Numbered from the stretch's first letter, positions 14,486 through 24,587 are shown. The stretch: 60,792 nucleotides of DNA from RGIG1959 sp045637645 (GCA_045637645.1 JAZTZV010000014.1:1-60792), one strand, 5' to 3'. The notes: a model not told the origin generated them from the sequence alone. A program made the numbers and translations.

Positions 14486-16594
14486 TTACTCAGTTTCTGC
14501 CGCTGTCGTAGTCGTTTCCGGAGGCACCGTTTCGACGGTAGTCGTCGTGGTCACAACCGTTGTTTCCGTTGTGGCGACGGTGGTCGTTGTCGGTGCTTCT
14601 GTCGTTGTGGTGGTACGGATCGTAAACGTGCGATATTCTTCATCGGTGATTTCGCCGTCATCGCCGTCGATCTTGAACACCGCGTAGGTTTTGTAATCCT
14701 CTTCGTCCGCTTCGGACAGCTTCACCGTCACCTTATAACTGCTCTTACGTTCCTCGACCGTGAAATACAACGTTTCTTCCTCCGACGGCACAATACCGTA
14801 GTAAGAATCGAAATATTCCGATCCGATGTAAATTTCTACGTCAATTTCTTGATCAATCTCAGTGGGAAGCTCCAACGCGACCTCGACATCTTGGAAGCCG
14901 GAACCGACCGTCAACACAATTTCCGTGTCCGCCGCCACTTCGGTATCGCTTTCAATCGATTGGTCGCAAACAACGTTCTTGGAATACGAGCTATTTTCGA
15001 CGAGGATGTCGTCTTCGACAACCGTCAAGCCCGCATCTTTCAATTCTTGAATCGCTTGCGCTTTTTCGAGTCCGATCACATCGGGAACTTTGACGGCTTC
15101 TTTGCCACTGCTGATAAACAGTTGGACCGTTGCGCCTTTACCGATTTTTTCGCCGGTGCCGGGTTCAACGCGGATGATGTCGCCTTCTTTGACCGTTTTG
15201 CTGGGTTCTTTCACCTCTTCGACCTTGAAACCGAGCAACGTCAGACGCTTGCTGTACGCTTTCACGTCGTCATCTTCCAAGATCTCGGGAATTTTCACCT
15301 GCTCTTCGCCGAGGCTGACATACAACGTCAGTTTCGAGTGTTGCTTCACTTCTTTGCCGGCAAGAGGATATTGCTTGAACACTTGATCGACCGCCGCCGC
15401 ATCCACCTTTTGGATGATTTCGATGTCGAAGTTCTCGGAAAGTTCCGCGTTGTTGGCGATGTCTTTTCCGTAATCCTTGCCGACCAAATTCGGCACTTCA
15501 ACATTCGGTGTTGCTTCTTGTGCAAAATCAAGAAATTGCAAACCGTTTATCAATCTGGGAAGTCCGAAAATGGCAAACAAGCACACCACAAGCGCACCCG
15601 CAACACCTGCTAAAATCGGAATGATGGGTTTTGCTTTGGTCGCTTTTTTGCCGTCATGGTCATTGGATTTGACGTCCGTTTTACGAATGCGATTGAACGC
15701 TTCTTCATAATGCGCCGTGTCGTTTTCCGCCGAGAAATATTTGTATTCAAAACGAATACTGGGGTTATTTTTAAATTCGTCGATATCATACAGCATTTCC
15801 GCCGCCGATTGATAACGCTTGGCGGGATCTTTCTGCATCGCTTTCAACGTGATCTCTTCGAGGCCCTCGGGCACGTCGGGATTGATCACGGTCGGGCGCT
15901 CGGCAACCGATTGCATTTGCATGATCGCCACGCTCACGGCGTTGTCCGATTCAAACGGCAGCTTGCCTGTCAGCATTTCGTACATCATCACGCCGACGGA
16001 ATAAAGATCCGATTTTTCATCGGTTAATTCCGCGCGTGCTTGCTCGGGGCTGATGTAATGCACCGATCCGATCGCCTTGTCACCCTGCTCGCTTTGCTGA
16101 CCTGCGGCACGCGAGAAACGCGCAATACCGAAGTCGGTCACCTTAATGGTGCCGTCGGCAAGCAACATGATATTTTGAGGTTTGACATCTTGATGCACGA
16201 TGCCTTTATCGTGTGCGTGCTGAAGTGCTTGCAGAATCTGCACGATGAAGTGCACGACCTCTTTCCACTTGAGCACCTTTTGTTGCTCGATATATTCCTT
16301 CAGCGTAATACCGTCGATGTATTCCATGACGATGTATTGCAACGAATCGGAAAAGCTGACGTCGTTGACGCGCACAATGTTGCGATGCGACAGGATCGCG
16401 ATCGCTTTGGATTCGTTTTTGAAACGCCGCGAGAATTCTTCGTTGTGCAAAAATTCGTCTTTGAGGATCTTGACGGCAACAATACGATCGTCGATCGTGT
16501 CATAGGCGCGGTAAACATACGCCATGCCGCCGACACCGATGATCTCACGAAGTTCATAGCGTCCGTCCAGACGTCTTCCGAGATATTTATCCAT
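14486..16594 (-). CDS. prkC: PASTA-domain Ser/Thr protein kinase (PrkC/Stk)
   Basis: A membrane kinase that senses peptidoglycan fragments and phosphorylates translation and cell-division proteins. ATG at 16594 follows AAAGGAG; 702 residues. Features: glycine loop GVGGMAYVY (20-28), catalytic Lys42, catalytic loop HQD at 134-136 (Gln replaces the usual Arg), DFG 154-156, membrane helix about 325-346, three PASTA repeats (about 366-432, 433-500, 501-575), an extra extracellular domain to about 655, then a Thr-rich tail of some 45 residues. The usual order prpC-prkC-rsgA is kept, five bases after the prpC stop. The HQD loop marks a non-RD kinase but all catalytic residues remain. Confidence 0.93.
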   Translation of the reverse strand: MDKYLGRRLDGRYELREIIGVGGMAYVYRAYDTIDDRIVAVKILKDEFLHNEEFSRRFKNESKAIAILSHRNIVRVNDVSFSDSLQYIVMEYIDGITLKEYIEQQKVLKWKEVVHFIVQILQALQHAHDKGIVHQDVKPQNIMLLADGTIKVTDFGIARFSRAAGQQSEQGDKAIGSVHYISPEQARAELTDEKSDLYSVGVMMYEMLTGKLPFESDNAVSVAIMQMQSVAERPTVINPDVPEGLEEITLKAMQKDPAKRYQSAAEMLYDIDEFKNNPSIRFEYKYFSAENDTAHYEEAFNRIRKTDVKSNDHDGKKATKAKPIIPILAGVAGALVVCLFAIFGLPRLINGLQFLDFAQEATPNVEVPNLVGKDYGKDIANNAELSENFDIEIIQKVDAAAVDQVFKQYPLAGKEVKQHSKLTLYVSLGEEQVKIPEILEDDDVKAYSKRLTLLGFKVEEVKEPSKTVKEGDIIRVEPGTGEKIGKGATVQLFISSGKEAVKVPDVIGLEKAQAIQELKDAGLTVVEDDILVENSSYSKNVVCDQSIESDTEVAADTEIVLTVGSGFQDVEVALELPTEIDQEIDVEIYIGSEYFDSYYGIVPSEEETLYFTVEERKSSYKVTVKLSEADEEDYKTYAVFKIDGDDGEITDEEYRTFTIRTTTTTEAPTTTTVATTETTVVTTTTTVETVPPETTTTAAETE

Positions 16595-16599
16595 TGCGG

Positions 16600-17358
16600 T
16601 CAACTCCTTTCCGTAGTGTTATCCGATGTATCTGCGATCAACGCAACGGTGATGTTGTCGCTTCCGCCCGCTCGATTCGCCGCGGCGATCAAGCGATCGG
16701 GCAAATCTTGCACGGTGCACGATTGCGCGACCTCTTTCATCGTATCGCGTTCCACCATACCGCTGAGTCCGTCCGAACACAAAAGCACCGCACCGCCGCG
16801 CGGCAACTGAAATTCCGAAAAATCGCACGCGACTGTGTCCGACACACCCAATGCGCGGGTAATGAAATTGCGACGCGGGTGCGTTTTGGCTTCTTCGGGT
16901 GTAATTTGTCCGCGCTCCAGCATTTGCTGCACAACGGAGTGATCTTTTGTGATTTGTTCAAAGGTATGATCGTCGGTGATCACATACGCACGGCTGTCGC
17001 CGATGTGCGCAATGAGGACACGTTCTTTCATCATCACCGCCATCACGAGCGTCGTGCCCCTGCCGCGCAGGTCGGCGTCCGCCGCCGCTTCATCATACAC
17101 CGCGATGTTTGCCGCGGCAATGGCACTTTCAAGCACATGTTGCATCGAGGACATGGTCATGCCCGCGCGATACGACGAAATCAGGCGACCCGTGATGGTG
17201 CGAATGGCGATCGAGGACGCCACATTTCCGCCGTTTGCGCCGCCCATGCCGTCGCAAACAATGGCAAACGGCACATCGGGTGCCAATTTTCCGCACACAA
17301 ATGCGTCTTGGTTTGTCGAGCGCAAACGCCCGATATCGGTTCTGCCGACAACCGTCAC
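16600..17358 (-). CDS. prpC: PP2C-family protein phosphatase (PrpC/Stp)
   Basis: Metal-dependent phosphatase that reverses PrkC phosphorylation. GTG at 17358 is the start (AAAGGAGG eight bases upstream); 252 residues. PP2C motifs visible: TDIGRLRSTNQDA near the N-terminus, CDGMGGANGG (metal-binding Asp), GRGTTLV, IGDSRAYV, LLCSDGLSGMV and GGSDNITVALI. The pair prpC-prkC has its own promoter inside the end of rlmN. Confidence 0.94.
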   Translation of the reverse strand: MTVVGRTDIGRLRSTNQDAFVCGKLAPDVPFAIVCDGMGGANGGNVASSIAIRTITGRLISSYRAGMTMSSMQHVLESAIAAANIAVYDEAAADADLRGRGTTLVMAVMMKERVLIAHIGDSRAYVITDDHTFEQITKDHSVVQQMLERGQITPEEAKTHPRRNFITRALGVSDTVACDFSEFQLPRGGAVLLCSDGLSGMVERDTMKEVAQSCTVQDLPDRLIAAANRAGGSDNITVALIADTSDNTTERS

Positions 17359-17395
17359 TTCGATCGCCTCCTTTCTTTTATATACAGCACAGTAC

Positions 17396-17424
17396 AGTAT
17401 AGCACGATTATATGAAATATTCAA
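17396..17424 (-). promoter_or_regulatory. Internal promoter of prpC-prkC-rsgA-thiN-spoVM
   Basis: Minus-strand TTGAAT (17419-17424), 17-bp spacer, TATACT (17396-17401), overlapping the last codon of rlmN and about 38 bp before the prpC start. Confidence 0.78.
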
Positions 17425-18452
17425 CCGTTTGCTTGTTGTTCTTTTCGACGGAGTTGTCCGCAACTCGCGTTGATGTCCGCGCCGAGCGTTCGGCGAACGG
17501 TGGCGGTGATGCCCGCTTTTTCGAGAATTGCCACAAACGATTGCAAACGATCACCGCGACTGCGACGGTACGGTGTGCCGTCGACGGGATTCACGGGGAT
17601 CAAGTTGACATGGCACAGCATGCCTTTGAGCTTTGACGCCAATTCGCGTGCACACGCGTCGGTATCGGTCACGCCATCCACCATCGCATATTCAAACGAA
17701 ATACGGCGACCCGTATGCTCGGCGTATCGACGACAAGCCGACAACAGCTCATCCACCGACCATTTTTTGGCGATCGGCATCAAGCTTTTGCGGAGCTCGT
17801 CGTTCGGCGCGTGAAGCGACACGGAAAGCGTCAATTGCCAATTTTTCTCGCGAAGTTGGTCAATGCGATCCACCAGTCCGCAAGTAGACAGCGAGATATG
17901 GCGCATGCCGATTTGGACACCGCCCGGCGCGTTGACCATTTCCAGAAAGCGAATCACCTCGTCATAATTATCGAGAGGCTCGCCCATGCCCATCAACACG
18001 ATGGACGACACACGCACGCCGTGATCCGCTTGCGCGGCTTCGATTTGCGCAAGAATCTCGGAAGCCAACAGATTGCGAACCAGACCGCCTTTGCCCGTTG
18101 CACAGAAGGTGCAACCCATGCGACAGCCGACCTGTGTGGAGATGCATTGCGACCAACCGTGATGATAGTGCATCAGCACCGATTCCACGGTTTCGCCGTC
18201 GGCAAGCGAAAATAAATATTTTACGGTGCCGTCAATTTGCGACACCAACTTTTTTTCAATGGTAACATGCGGGATAACATACTGCGCGGCAAGGTCCTCG
18301 CGCAGGCGTTGCGGCAAATTGCTCATCGCCTCAAACGATGTCACACCATTGTCCAGCCACGAACGGATCTGCTTGGCACGAAACGCCGGATAGCCGAGCG
18401 CACGAATTTGCTCGGACAACACGTCATCCGACAAAGATTTGATGTCCGTCAT
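17421..18452 (-). CDS. rlmN: 23S rRNA (A2503-C2) methyltransferase RlmN
   Basis: Dual-specificity radical SAM enzyme that methylates A2503 of 23S rRNA (and A37 of some tRNAs). The 343-residue protein shows the radical SAM motif C110-x3-C114-x2-C117 (CRMGCTFC) and the conserved LMGMGEPLDN segment; a C-terminal Cys in the NASCGQLR context is the methyl-carrying cysteine. ATG overlaps the rsmB stop by 4 bp. Confidence 0.96.
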   Translation of the reverse strand: MTDIKSLSDDVLSEQIRALGYPAFRAKQIRSWLDNGVTSFEAMSNLPQRLREDLAAQYVIPHVTIEKKLVSQIDGTVKYLFSLADGETVESVLMHYHHGWSQCISTQVGCRMGCTFCATGKGGLVRNLLASEILAQIEAAQADHGVRVSSIVLMGMGEPLDNYDEVIRFLEMVNAPGGVQIGMRHISLSTCGLVDRIDQLREKNWQLTLSVSLHAPNDELRKSLMPIAKKWSVDELLSACRRYAEHTGRRISFEYAMVDGVTDTDACARELASKLKGMLCHVNLIPVNPVDGTPYRRSRGDRLQSFVAILEKAGITATVRRTLGADINASCGQLRRKEQQANG

Positions 18453-19789
18453 TCAGATTCCTCTTTTCTGAAGGATGCGATGAAAAAGCCGTCGGTACCG
18501 TGTACATGCGGCATCAAACTGAGTTGATGCGACGGCGGCAAAGATGCCGCTTCGAACAATGACGGCACGGGCAGAACGCGCGGTTGAAACTCACGATGCT
18601 CGTTCAAAAAGCGTTGCACGACCTGCTCGTTTTCCTCGGGACGCAATGTACACGTGGAATACTGCAACACGCCGCCCGTTTTCACCATTTTTGCCGCTTC
18701 GCATAAAATGCGATATTGCAACTCGGGCAACTCTTTAAAATCCGCAAGTGATTTGTAGCGAATTTCGGGACGGCGACGAATTACGCCGAAACCGGAACAC
18801 GGCACATCACAAATCACGCGATCGAACATACCGTACCACTCACGCGGGCAAGGCTCGGATGCGTCACGACAAGAAGCCTTCACGATCGAGATGCCGTAGG
18901 TGGCGGCACGTGTACACAGCGTGTTGACTTTTTCAGGGTAAATATCGGTCGACGAAACGCGACCGTTGTTGTTCATGCGCAATGCCGTCGTAAAGGATTT
19001 GCCACCCGGAGCGGCACATACATCGGCAATGCACTCCCCTTCTTGGGCGGCGAGTGCTTCACACGCCCATTGCGAGGCGGTGTCCTGCCAGTAGTACAAG
19101 TCCTGCGGAATATCACTGCCGCGAAGTGCCGCGGCATCTTCCACGCGCAACGCCGCTTCAAGTCCGTCGATCGGCGCATGCACGATGTCAGCGGCTTGCA
19201 ATTGTTTGCAAAAGGCTTTCACCGTTGTCTTCAAGGTGTTTATACGAAGCACCGACGGCGGTGCTTCATTCGCGGCGACCGCAAGCGCCACAGCCGTTTG
19301 TTCACCGTAAGCACGACGCCACGCTTGCAACAACTCAAGCGGCACCGAATACCGCAAACTGTGGCTTTTCAAATCGGTCGACAGCGACGCCATCAACCGC
19401 GATGCCTCGCGATCAACAGTGCGCAACACGCCGTTGATGAAGCCTGCGGCTGACGCTTGCTTCATGCGCTTGGCTTGTCCGACCGCTTCATTCACCGCCG
19501 CAGATGGCGGAATTTTTTCGTTGAACATCAATTGATAAGCCCCCACGCGCAAAATCGCACGCACGGTGGGATGACATTTTTTCAAAGGACGATTGCTGCT
19601 TTTGCCGAGCACCCAATCAAGAGTCAACAAGCGTTCGATCGTGCCGTACACCAGGCGTGTGGCAAAGGCGGCATCGGTTTTGGATAATGCCGTCGAACGC
19701 AGAAGTTGATCGAGCATGATGTTGGAGAACGTGCTGTCGCGTTCCCATTCTATGAGCGCAGTCACCGCGATATCGCGTGCGTTCGCCAC
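18449..19789 (-). CDS. rsmB: 16S rRNA (C967-C5) methyltransferase RsmB
   Basis: Methylates C967 of 16S rRNA. GTG at 19789 with AAAAGGAG eight bases upstream is chosen; 446 residues. The N-terminal third is a NusB-like RNA-binding domain (ARDIAVTALIEWERD, IERLLTLDWVLGK). The C-terminal Rossmann domain has the SAM motif CAAPGGKSF, a CDVPCSGFGV motif with one catalytic Cys, and the STCTLRPEEN motif with the second. It overlaps rlmN by 4 bp. Confidence 0.95.
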   Translation of the reverse strand: MANARDIAVTALIEWERDSTFSNIMLDQLLRSTALSKTDAAFATRLVYGTIERLLTLDWVLGKSSNRPLKKCHPTVRAILRVGAYQLMFNEKIPPSAAVNEAVGQAKRMKQASAAGFINGVLRTVDREASRLMASLSTDLKSHSLRYSVPLELLQAWRRAYGEQTAVALAVAANEAPPSVLRINTLKTTVKAFCKQLQAADIVHAPIDGLEAALRVEDAAALRGSDIPQDLYYWQDTASQWACEALAAQEGECIADVCAAPGGKSFTTALRMNNNGRVSSTDIYPEKVNTLCTRAATYGISIVKASCRDASEPCPREWYGMFDRVICDVPCSGFGVIRRRPEIRYKSLADFKELPELQYRILCEAAKMVKTGGVLQYSTCTLRPEENEQVVQRFLNEHREFQPRVLPVPSLFEAASLPPSHQLSLMPHVHGTDGFFIASFRKEESE

Positions 19790-19804
19790 GTTCCCCACTC
19801 CTTT

Positions 19805-20731
19805 TTATCCCAAGGTTTCACCGATTTCTACCGCGTGACCGCGCAGGAAATCCGCTGTTTTCATGCGTTGCTTGCCTTCGTATTGAATTTCAAGCAAGCG
19901 CAGGCTGTTGCCGTCGCCGCACGCAATCGACAACGGATCAAGCGCACAAACCGTTCCTGCTTCAAGCGTGGTGGGCGCCCCCACTTCCGATTGATGCACT
20001 TTCATCATCTTGCCGTGCAACACGCAGTTGGCACTCGGCCACGGATTCAAACCGCGCACCTGATCGTGAAGCACCGCCGCCGCTTTTTGAAAATCCAACG
20101 GCGACACGCGTTTGTCAAGCATCGCGGCATATGCCGTCGTGCTGTCTTGCGGTTGCGGCGTACGTTCAAGCGTGCCGTTTTGAAGTGCCAGGAGCGTTTG
20201 ACTGATCAATTCGGCACCGTCCACTGCCAGCAAATCGTGCAGTTGACCCGCCGTCATATCCGCAGGTACTTCACGCGCCGCTTTCAACAGCATGTCACCC
20301 GTGTCAATACCTTCATCCATTTGCATCGTTGTAACACCGGCGGTTTGTTCGCCGTTGATCACCGCCCACTGGATCGGAGCGGCACCGCGATAGGCAGGCA
20401 ACAACGAAGCGTGCACACAAATGCAACCGTGCGGCGGCAGTTCCAAAATTGTTTTGGGAAGGATCTTGCCGTAAGCCGCCACCACCACCACATCGGGATT
20501 GGCATCCCGCATCGTTTGAAGAGCTTCGTCGGTTCTCATCGACGTCGGTTGATACACCGCAATGCCATGTTGCTGTGCGCACACTTTCACGGGAGGCGGC
20601 GTCAAAATTTGCTTGCGGCCAACGGGTTTGTCGGGTTGCGTCACCGCGAGCACCACCTCGTGGCCGTCAGCGATCAAGCGTTCAAGGGACGGAACGGCAA
20701 ACTCGGGCGTTCCCATATATACAATACGCAT
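19805..20731 (-). CDS. fmt: Methionyl-tRNA formyltransferase
   Basis: Formylates initiator Met-tRNA using 10-formyl-tetrahydrofolate. The 308-residue protein opens with MRIVYMGTPEFAVPSLERL and has the catalytic SLLPAYRGAAPIQWA motif (Asn/His/Asp set nearby) and the C-terminal OB-like domain. TAAGGAG is the SD. It follows def, its functional partner in N-terminal Met processing. Confidence 0.97.
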   Translation of the reverse strand: MRIVYMGTPEFAVPSLERLIADGHEVVLAVTQPDKPVGRKQILTPPPVKVCAQQHGIAVYQPTSMRTDEALQTMRDANPDVVVVAAYGKILPKTILELPPHGCICVHASLLPAYRGAAPIQWAVINGEQTAGVTTMQMDEGIDTGDMLLKAAREVPADMTAGQLHDLLAVDGAELISQTLLALQNGTLERTPQPQDSTTAYAAMLDKRVSPLDFQKAAAVLHDQVRGLNPWPSANCVLHGKMMKVHQSEVGAPTTLEAGTVCALDPLSIACGDGNSLRLLEIQYEGKQRMKTADFLRGHAVEIGETLG

Positions 20732-20766
20732 GGTGAAATCTCCTTAAGCAAGTTTGGTGAATTTCC

Positions 20767-21231
20767 TTAAGCCAACTCGGAAGGATCCAACATACGCAGG
20801 ACGCGCTTTTTGAACAGAACGCCGTCCAAGTGGTCATATTCATGGCAAATGCAACGTGCTTTGAGGTCTTCGCCCGTGATGAAGAACCAGTTGCCGTGAC
20901 GGTCTTGTGCCTTCAAACGCACCTTTTGCGGGCGTTTGGTGATGCCGTATTCACCGGGGCAGGACAAACAGCCTTCCACTTCCTGTTGCTCGCCTTCGCG
21001 AAGCACGATTTCGGGATTGATCGCTTCGACCCATCCGTCGCCGACGTTCATGATGAACAAACGGCGCAAAATGCCGACTTGGGGTGCGGCAAGACCGACG
21101 CCGTCCGCCAATTCAAGCGTTTCGCGCATGTCGTCGAGTAATTGCCACAGACGTTCATTGAAGTCAGTCACGGGACGGCACACCTTCGCCAGTGTATCGT
21201 CGCCTTCTTTCACAATATTACGAATTGCCAT
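20767..21231 (-). CDS. def: Peptide deformylase
   Basis: Removes the formyl group from new polypeptides. The 154 residues hold all three family motifs: GVGLAAPQ (44-51), EGCLS with metal-ligand Cys88, and HEYDH with His130, Glu131, His134. It lies between priA and fmt as in most Firmicutes. Confidence 0.97.
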   Translation of the reverse strand: MAIRNIVKEGDDTLAKVCRPVTDFNERLWQLLDDMRETLELADGVGLAAPQVGILRRLFIMNVGDGWVEAINPEIVLREGEQQEVEGCLSCPGEYGITKRPQKVRLKAQDRHGNWFFITGEDLKARCICHEYDHLDGVLFKKRVLRMLDPSELA

Positions 21232-21280
21232 TTCTTACACTCTCTTTCCGCGAGCACCCTTCAAAAAAGATGCTTTCACT

Positions 21281-23743
21281 TTATATCGACGACGGATTTA
21301 CATCCGCATACACCGTTACATATTTGCTGATGCCTTCGTGCTGGAAGGCCTCCAGTGCTTGTGTCACCATCTCGCGCATACGCGCGGTATTGACCGTTTT
21401 GATCAACAACTTATAGCGGAATTTACCCGCCACTTTGCTGACCGTTGCAGGCGACGGATCAAGCACGATCATTTTGATATCGCCAAACGTATGCCCTGCC
21501 AAATGACGCAGGATTTGCAACATTTTTTGCGCGGCATTCTTGACATCGTCTTCTTTGATTCCCGCAAATCCGAACAGATACAGATCGGTATACGGCGGAT
21601 ATCCCATCGCACGACGTGCTTCGATCTCCGCTTGATAAAACGCGCGGTAATCCTGCGCCGCCGCTTGACGAATGACATCGTTTTCGGGTGCATAGGTTTG
21701 CACCAACGCCAAGCCCTCCTGTGAGCGACGACCCGCTCGACCGATCACCTGCGTGAGAAGCGCGAAGGTCGTTTCGTACGAACGATAATCGTCACAAAAC
21801 AGCGACATATCCGCTGACAATACACCGACAAGTCCGACGTTCGGAAAATCAAGACCTTTGGCGACCATTTGCGTGCCGATCATCAAATCGTATTCCCCGC
21901 GCGCAAAGGCGGAGAATTTCTCTTCATAAGCATAGCGCGACATCGTCGTATCGGCATCCATTCGCAACACGCGGATGTGCGGGAACCGTGAGGCGAGAAC
22001 TTCTTCGACACGTTGTGTTCCCTGTCCCGAATAGCGCACTTTGTCCGAACCGCATTCGGGGCATTCACGCAAATATGGTTCGATCCGTCCGCAATAATGA
22101 CAAATCAGACGGTTGTTTGCCGAATGATACGTCATAGAAATACTGCACGACGGGCAAGTGATGACATGACCGCAACTGCGGCACGACACAAACGTGTGGT
22201 AGCCGCGGCGGTTATACAACAAAATGGCTTGCTTACCGTTTTCAAAGCAGGTATTAAGTGCTTCGCACAGCGGTTCGCTGAGCAAACCATCGCTTTGCGG
22301 TTGCTCGCGCATATCCACAATTTGGACACGCGGCAACCCCGCGTCTCCGAAGCGCGATCCGAGCGTAAACAGTTTGTAACGACCGGACAGCGCATTATAA
22401 TACGATTCCACAGACGGTGTTGCCGAACAAAGCAACATCAACGCGCCGTGCTGTGCACATCGAAACCGCACCACATCGCGCGTATGATAACGCGGGGTGC
22501 TGTCGGATTTGTAGGTGTGTTCTTGTTCTTCGTCCACCACGATCAAGCCGATGTTCTCAAGCGGCGCAAACACCGCCGAACGCGTGCCGAGCACGATCGA
22601 CGCTTCACCGCGACGCACGCGTTTCCATTCGTCGGTGCGTTCGCCGAGCGACAATCCGCTGTGCAACAACGCGACCCGTTTGCCGTAACGCTTTAAAAAC
22701 AAGGTCATCATTTGCGGTGTCAACGAGATCTCAGGAACCAACACAAGGGCTGTTCGTTCTTGCGCCAACACGTGGTCGATAAGGTTCATATACACCTGTG
22801 TTTTGCCGCTTCCCGTCACACCGTGAAGCAACGCCGCGGAGGGTTGACATGTGTCACAGCACGCAACAAGTCCATCGTAAACGCGTTGTTGCTCCTCACT
22901 TAAAGTTGCCGAAGTCAGCGGCGGATAGTCCTCTTCGACCTGTGCCGCAGGCGAACGCAACACCTCGCTGTCATACAGCTCGATCAAACCTTTTCGGTGA
23001 AGTGTTGCGATGACCGCCGCCGTGACCGACGCGTAATAACACAGTTCCTTGACCGACGCCGCGCCGTGTTCTTCCAGCAAACGGAGAACCGCACGCTGTT
23101 TATCGGTGCATTTATGAAGCAACATCGCATTTTTAAGTTCATCGCCCTCAAGCGTCAATCGCGCCATCCGCACCGTGGCATCTGCCGTTAATCGTTTGGC
23201 GGTATCCGAGCGGATCACAAGCCCCTTTCGGACAAGTGTGTGAAGCGAAATGGTCAAATCGGCACCGATTTTTGCCGTCAGTTTATCGGCAAATATACCG
23301 TCGGGCGCTTTTTCAAGCAATTCGACGATGGCTTTTTCGGTGTCATCAAGCGCATCAAAAAGCTCCTCGTTGCGTGGCAAGACTGCCGCGTAGCAAGGCT
23401 TCAATTTCATATACATTCCCGGCGGCAACATCGCGTGAGCGGCGTCATACAACGAGCAAAATGTGCGTTGTTTGATAAATTCCGCGGTGCGAAGCATATC
23501 ATCGGTAAACAGCGGAGTTTCATCAAGTATGGCAAAAACCGGTTTTAGTTTCCTAAAATCGGTTTTTGTGTCACATTCTATAACGATTGCTTGTTGACGG
23601 CGATTACCACCGCCAAACGGCACCATGACACGACAACCGCGTTTCGCTTCGCCGAGTCCCGTGGGAAGATAATAGCTGTACAGTTTATCGAAATGGTACG
23701 CCGCTTTTTCAACGGCGACCTTGACGATGACGGTAGTTTGCAC
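21281..23743 (-). CDS. priA: Primosomal replication restart helicase PriA
   Basis: PriA recognises stalled forks and reloads the replication machinery. The 820-residue protein has an N-terminal fork-binding domain, a P-loop GVTGSGKT near residue 310, a DEEQ Walker B box, and a zinc-binding Cys cluster (CRSCGHVITCPSCS ... CHYCG ... CPECG) inserted between the helicase lobes. It starts five bases after rpoZ. In Bacillus coaBC lies between rpoZ and priA; it is missing here. Confidence 0.96.
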   Translation of the reverse strand: MQTTVIVKVAVEKAAYHFDKLYSYYLPTGLGEAKRGCRVMVPFGGGNRRQQAIVIECDTKTDFRKLKPVFAILDETPLFTDDMLRTAEFIKQRTFCSLYDAAHAMLPPGMYMKLKPCYAAVLPRNEELFDALDDTEKAIVELLEKAPDGIFADKLTAKIGADLTISLHTLVRKGLVIRSDTAKRLTADATVRMARLTLEGDELKNAMLLHKCTDKQRAVLRLLEEHGAASVKELCYYASVTAAVIATLHRKGLIELYDSEVLRSPAAQVEEDYPPLTSATLSEEQQRVYDGLVACCDTCQPSAALLHGVTGSGKTQVYMNLIDHVLAQERTALVLVPEISLTPQMMTLFLKRYGKRVALLHSGLSLGERTDEWKRVRRGEASIVLGTRSAVFAPLENIGLIVVDEEQEHTYKSDSTPRYHTRDVVRFRCAQHGALMLLCSATPSVESYYNALSGRYKLFTLGSRFGDAGLPRVQIVDMREQPQSDGLLSEPLCEALNTCFENGKQAILLYNRRGYHTFVSCRSCGHVITCPSCSISMTYHSANNRLICHYCGRIEPYLRECPECGSDKVRYSGQGTQRVEEVLASRFPHIRVLRMDADTTMSRYAYEEKFSAFARGEYDLMIGTQMVAKGLDFPNVGLVGVLSADMSLFCDDYRSYETTFALLTQVIGRAGRRSQEGLALVQTYAPENDVIRQAAAQDYRAFYQAEIEARRAMGYPPYTDLYLFGFAGIKEDDVKNAAQKMLQILRHLAGHTFGDIKMIVLDPSPATVSKVAGKFRYKLLIKTVNTARMREMVTQALEAFQHEGISKYVTVYADVNPSSI

Positions 23744-23748
23744 GACGA

Positions 23749-23976
23749 TTATTCCTCGACGACAGCTTCGTCCTCATCCGAAGACGCTTTCGCAAACACT
23801 TTATACTCGCCGCTCTTGAAATCTTCGATAGCAAGGCTAACGGGTTTTTCAATGATAATTTCGCCGTTTTCCATCGCTTTGTCCGCAATGTCACGTGCGT
23901 GCTTGGCAACCGCCACCACAACGGCGTAGCGGCTGTTTTCGCCTTTCAATTGTTCGATATCACTCGGTCTGAGCAT
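23749..23976 (-). CDS. rpoZ: RNA polymerase omega subunit
   Basis: The small omega subunit stabilises RNA polymerase assembly. ATG at 23976 (AGGGGGG upstream) gives 75 residues beginning MLRPSDIEQLKGENSRYAVV, with the typical Lys/Ala-rich helix (VAKHARDIADKA) and an acidic C-terminus. It overlaps the end of gmk by 17 bp, so the two are coupled. Confidence 0.92.
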   Translation of the reverse strand: MLRPSDIEQLKGENSRYAVVVAVAKHARDIADKAMENGEIIIEKPVSLAIEDFKSGEYKVFAKASSDEDEAVVEE

Positions 23977-24583
23977 GATCAAGTACCCCCCTGATATAGT
24001 CTTCATCCATGCGGGCAAAACGCATTTGCTCCGCTTCGATAATCGTGTTAATTCGTTCAACGGCTTTATCGACCTCGTCGTTCAGCACGACATAATCATA
24101 GCGAAAAGCACGTTGCAATTCCCGTACGGCAACCGCCATACGCTTTTGGATCACGTCTTCGGACTCGGTATTGCGTCCTTTCAAACGGCGATACAGTTCG
24201 TCCATGGACGGAATGGTGATGAAGATGGACACCAAATCCGATCGATGGTCCATCACCTTTTCGGCACCCTGCACCTCAATTTCGAGGATCACATTTTTGC
24301 CTTCTTCCAACCAGGTTCGAACGTTGCTTTCCGGAGTTCCGTAGTAGTTTCCGTTGTATTCGGCAGATTCCAAAAATGCACCCAGTGCTTGCATTTTCTC
24401 AAACTCTTCGCGATCGGTAAAATAATAATGTACACCGTCAATTTCTCCCTCACGCGGTTGGCGCGTGGTCATCGAAATCGACAACACCGTGTCATCACGG
24501 CTTTCGAGCAACTTTTTGACAATCGTGCCTTTGCCCGATCCCGAAGGACCCGACAACACGATCAGCGTTCCTTTTTTTGCCAT
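23960..24583 (-). CDS. gmk: Guanylate kinase
   Basis: Phosphorylates GMP to GDP. ATG at 24583 is chosen (MAKKGTLIVLSGPSG) because GAGGAGG lies 12 bases upstream, while an in-frame ATG directly abuts that SD. The P-loop is GPSGSGKGT (12-20), followed by the GMP-binding TTRQPREGEIDG segment. 207 residues, normal length. Confidence 0.96.
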   Translation of the reverse strand: MAKKGTLIVLSGPSGSGKGTIVKKLLESRDDTVLSISMTTRQPREGEIDGVHYYFTDREEFEKMQALGAFLESAEYNGNYYGTPESNVRTWLEEGKNVILEIEVQGAEKVMDHRSDLVSIFITIPSMDELYRRLKGRNTESEDVIQKRMAVAVRELQRAFRYDYVVLNDEVDKAVERINTIIEAEQMRFARMDEDYIRGVLDHAQTE

Positions 24584-24587
24584 AGTG

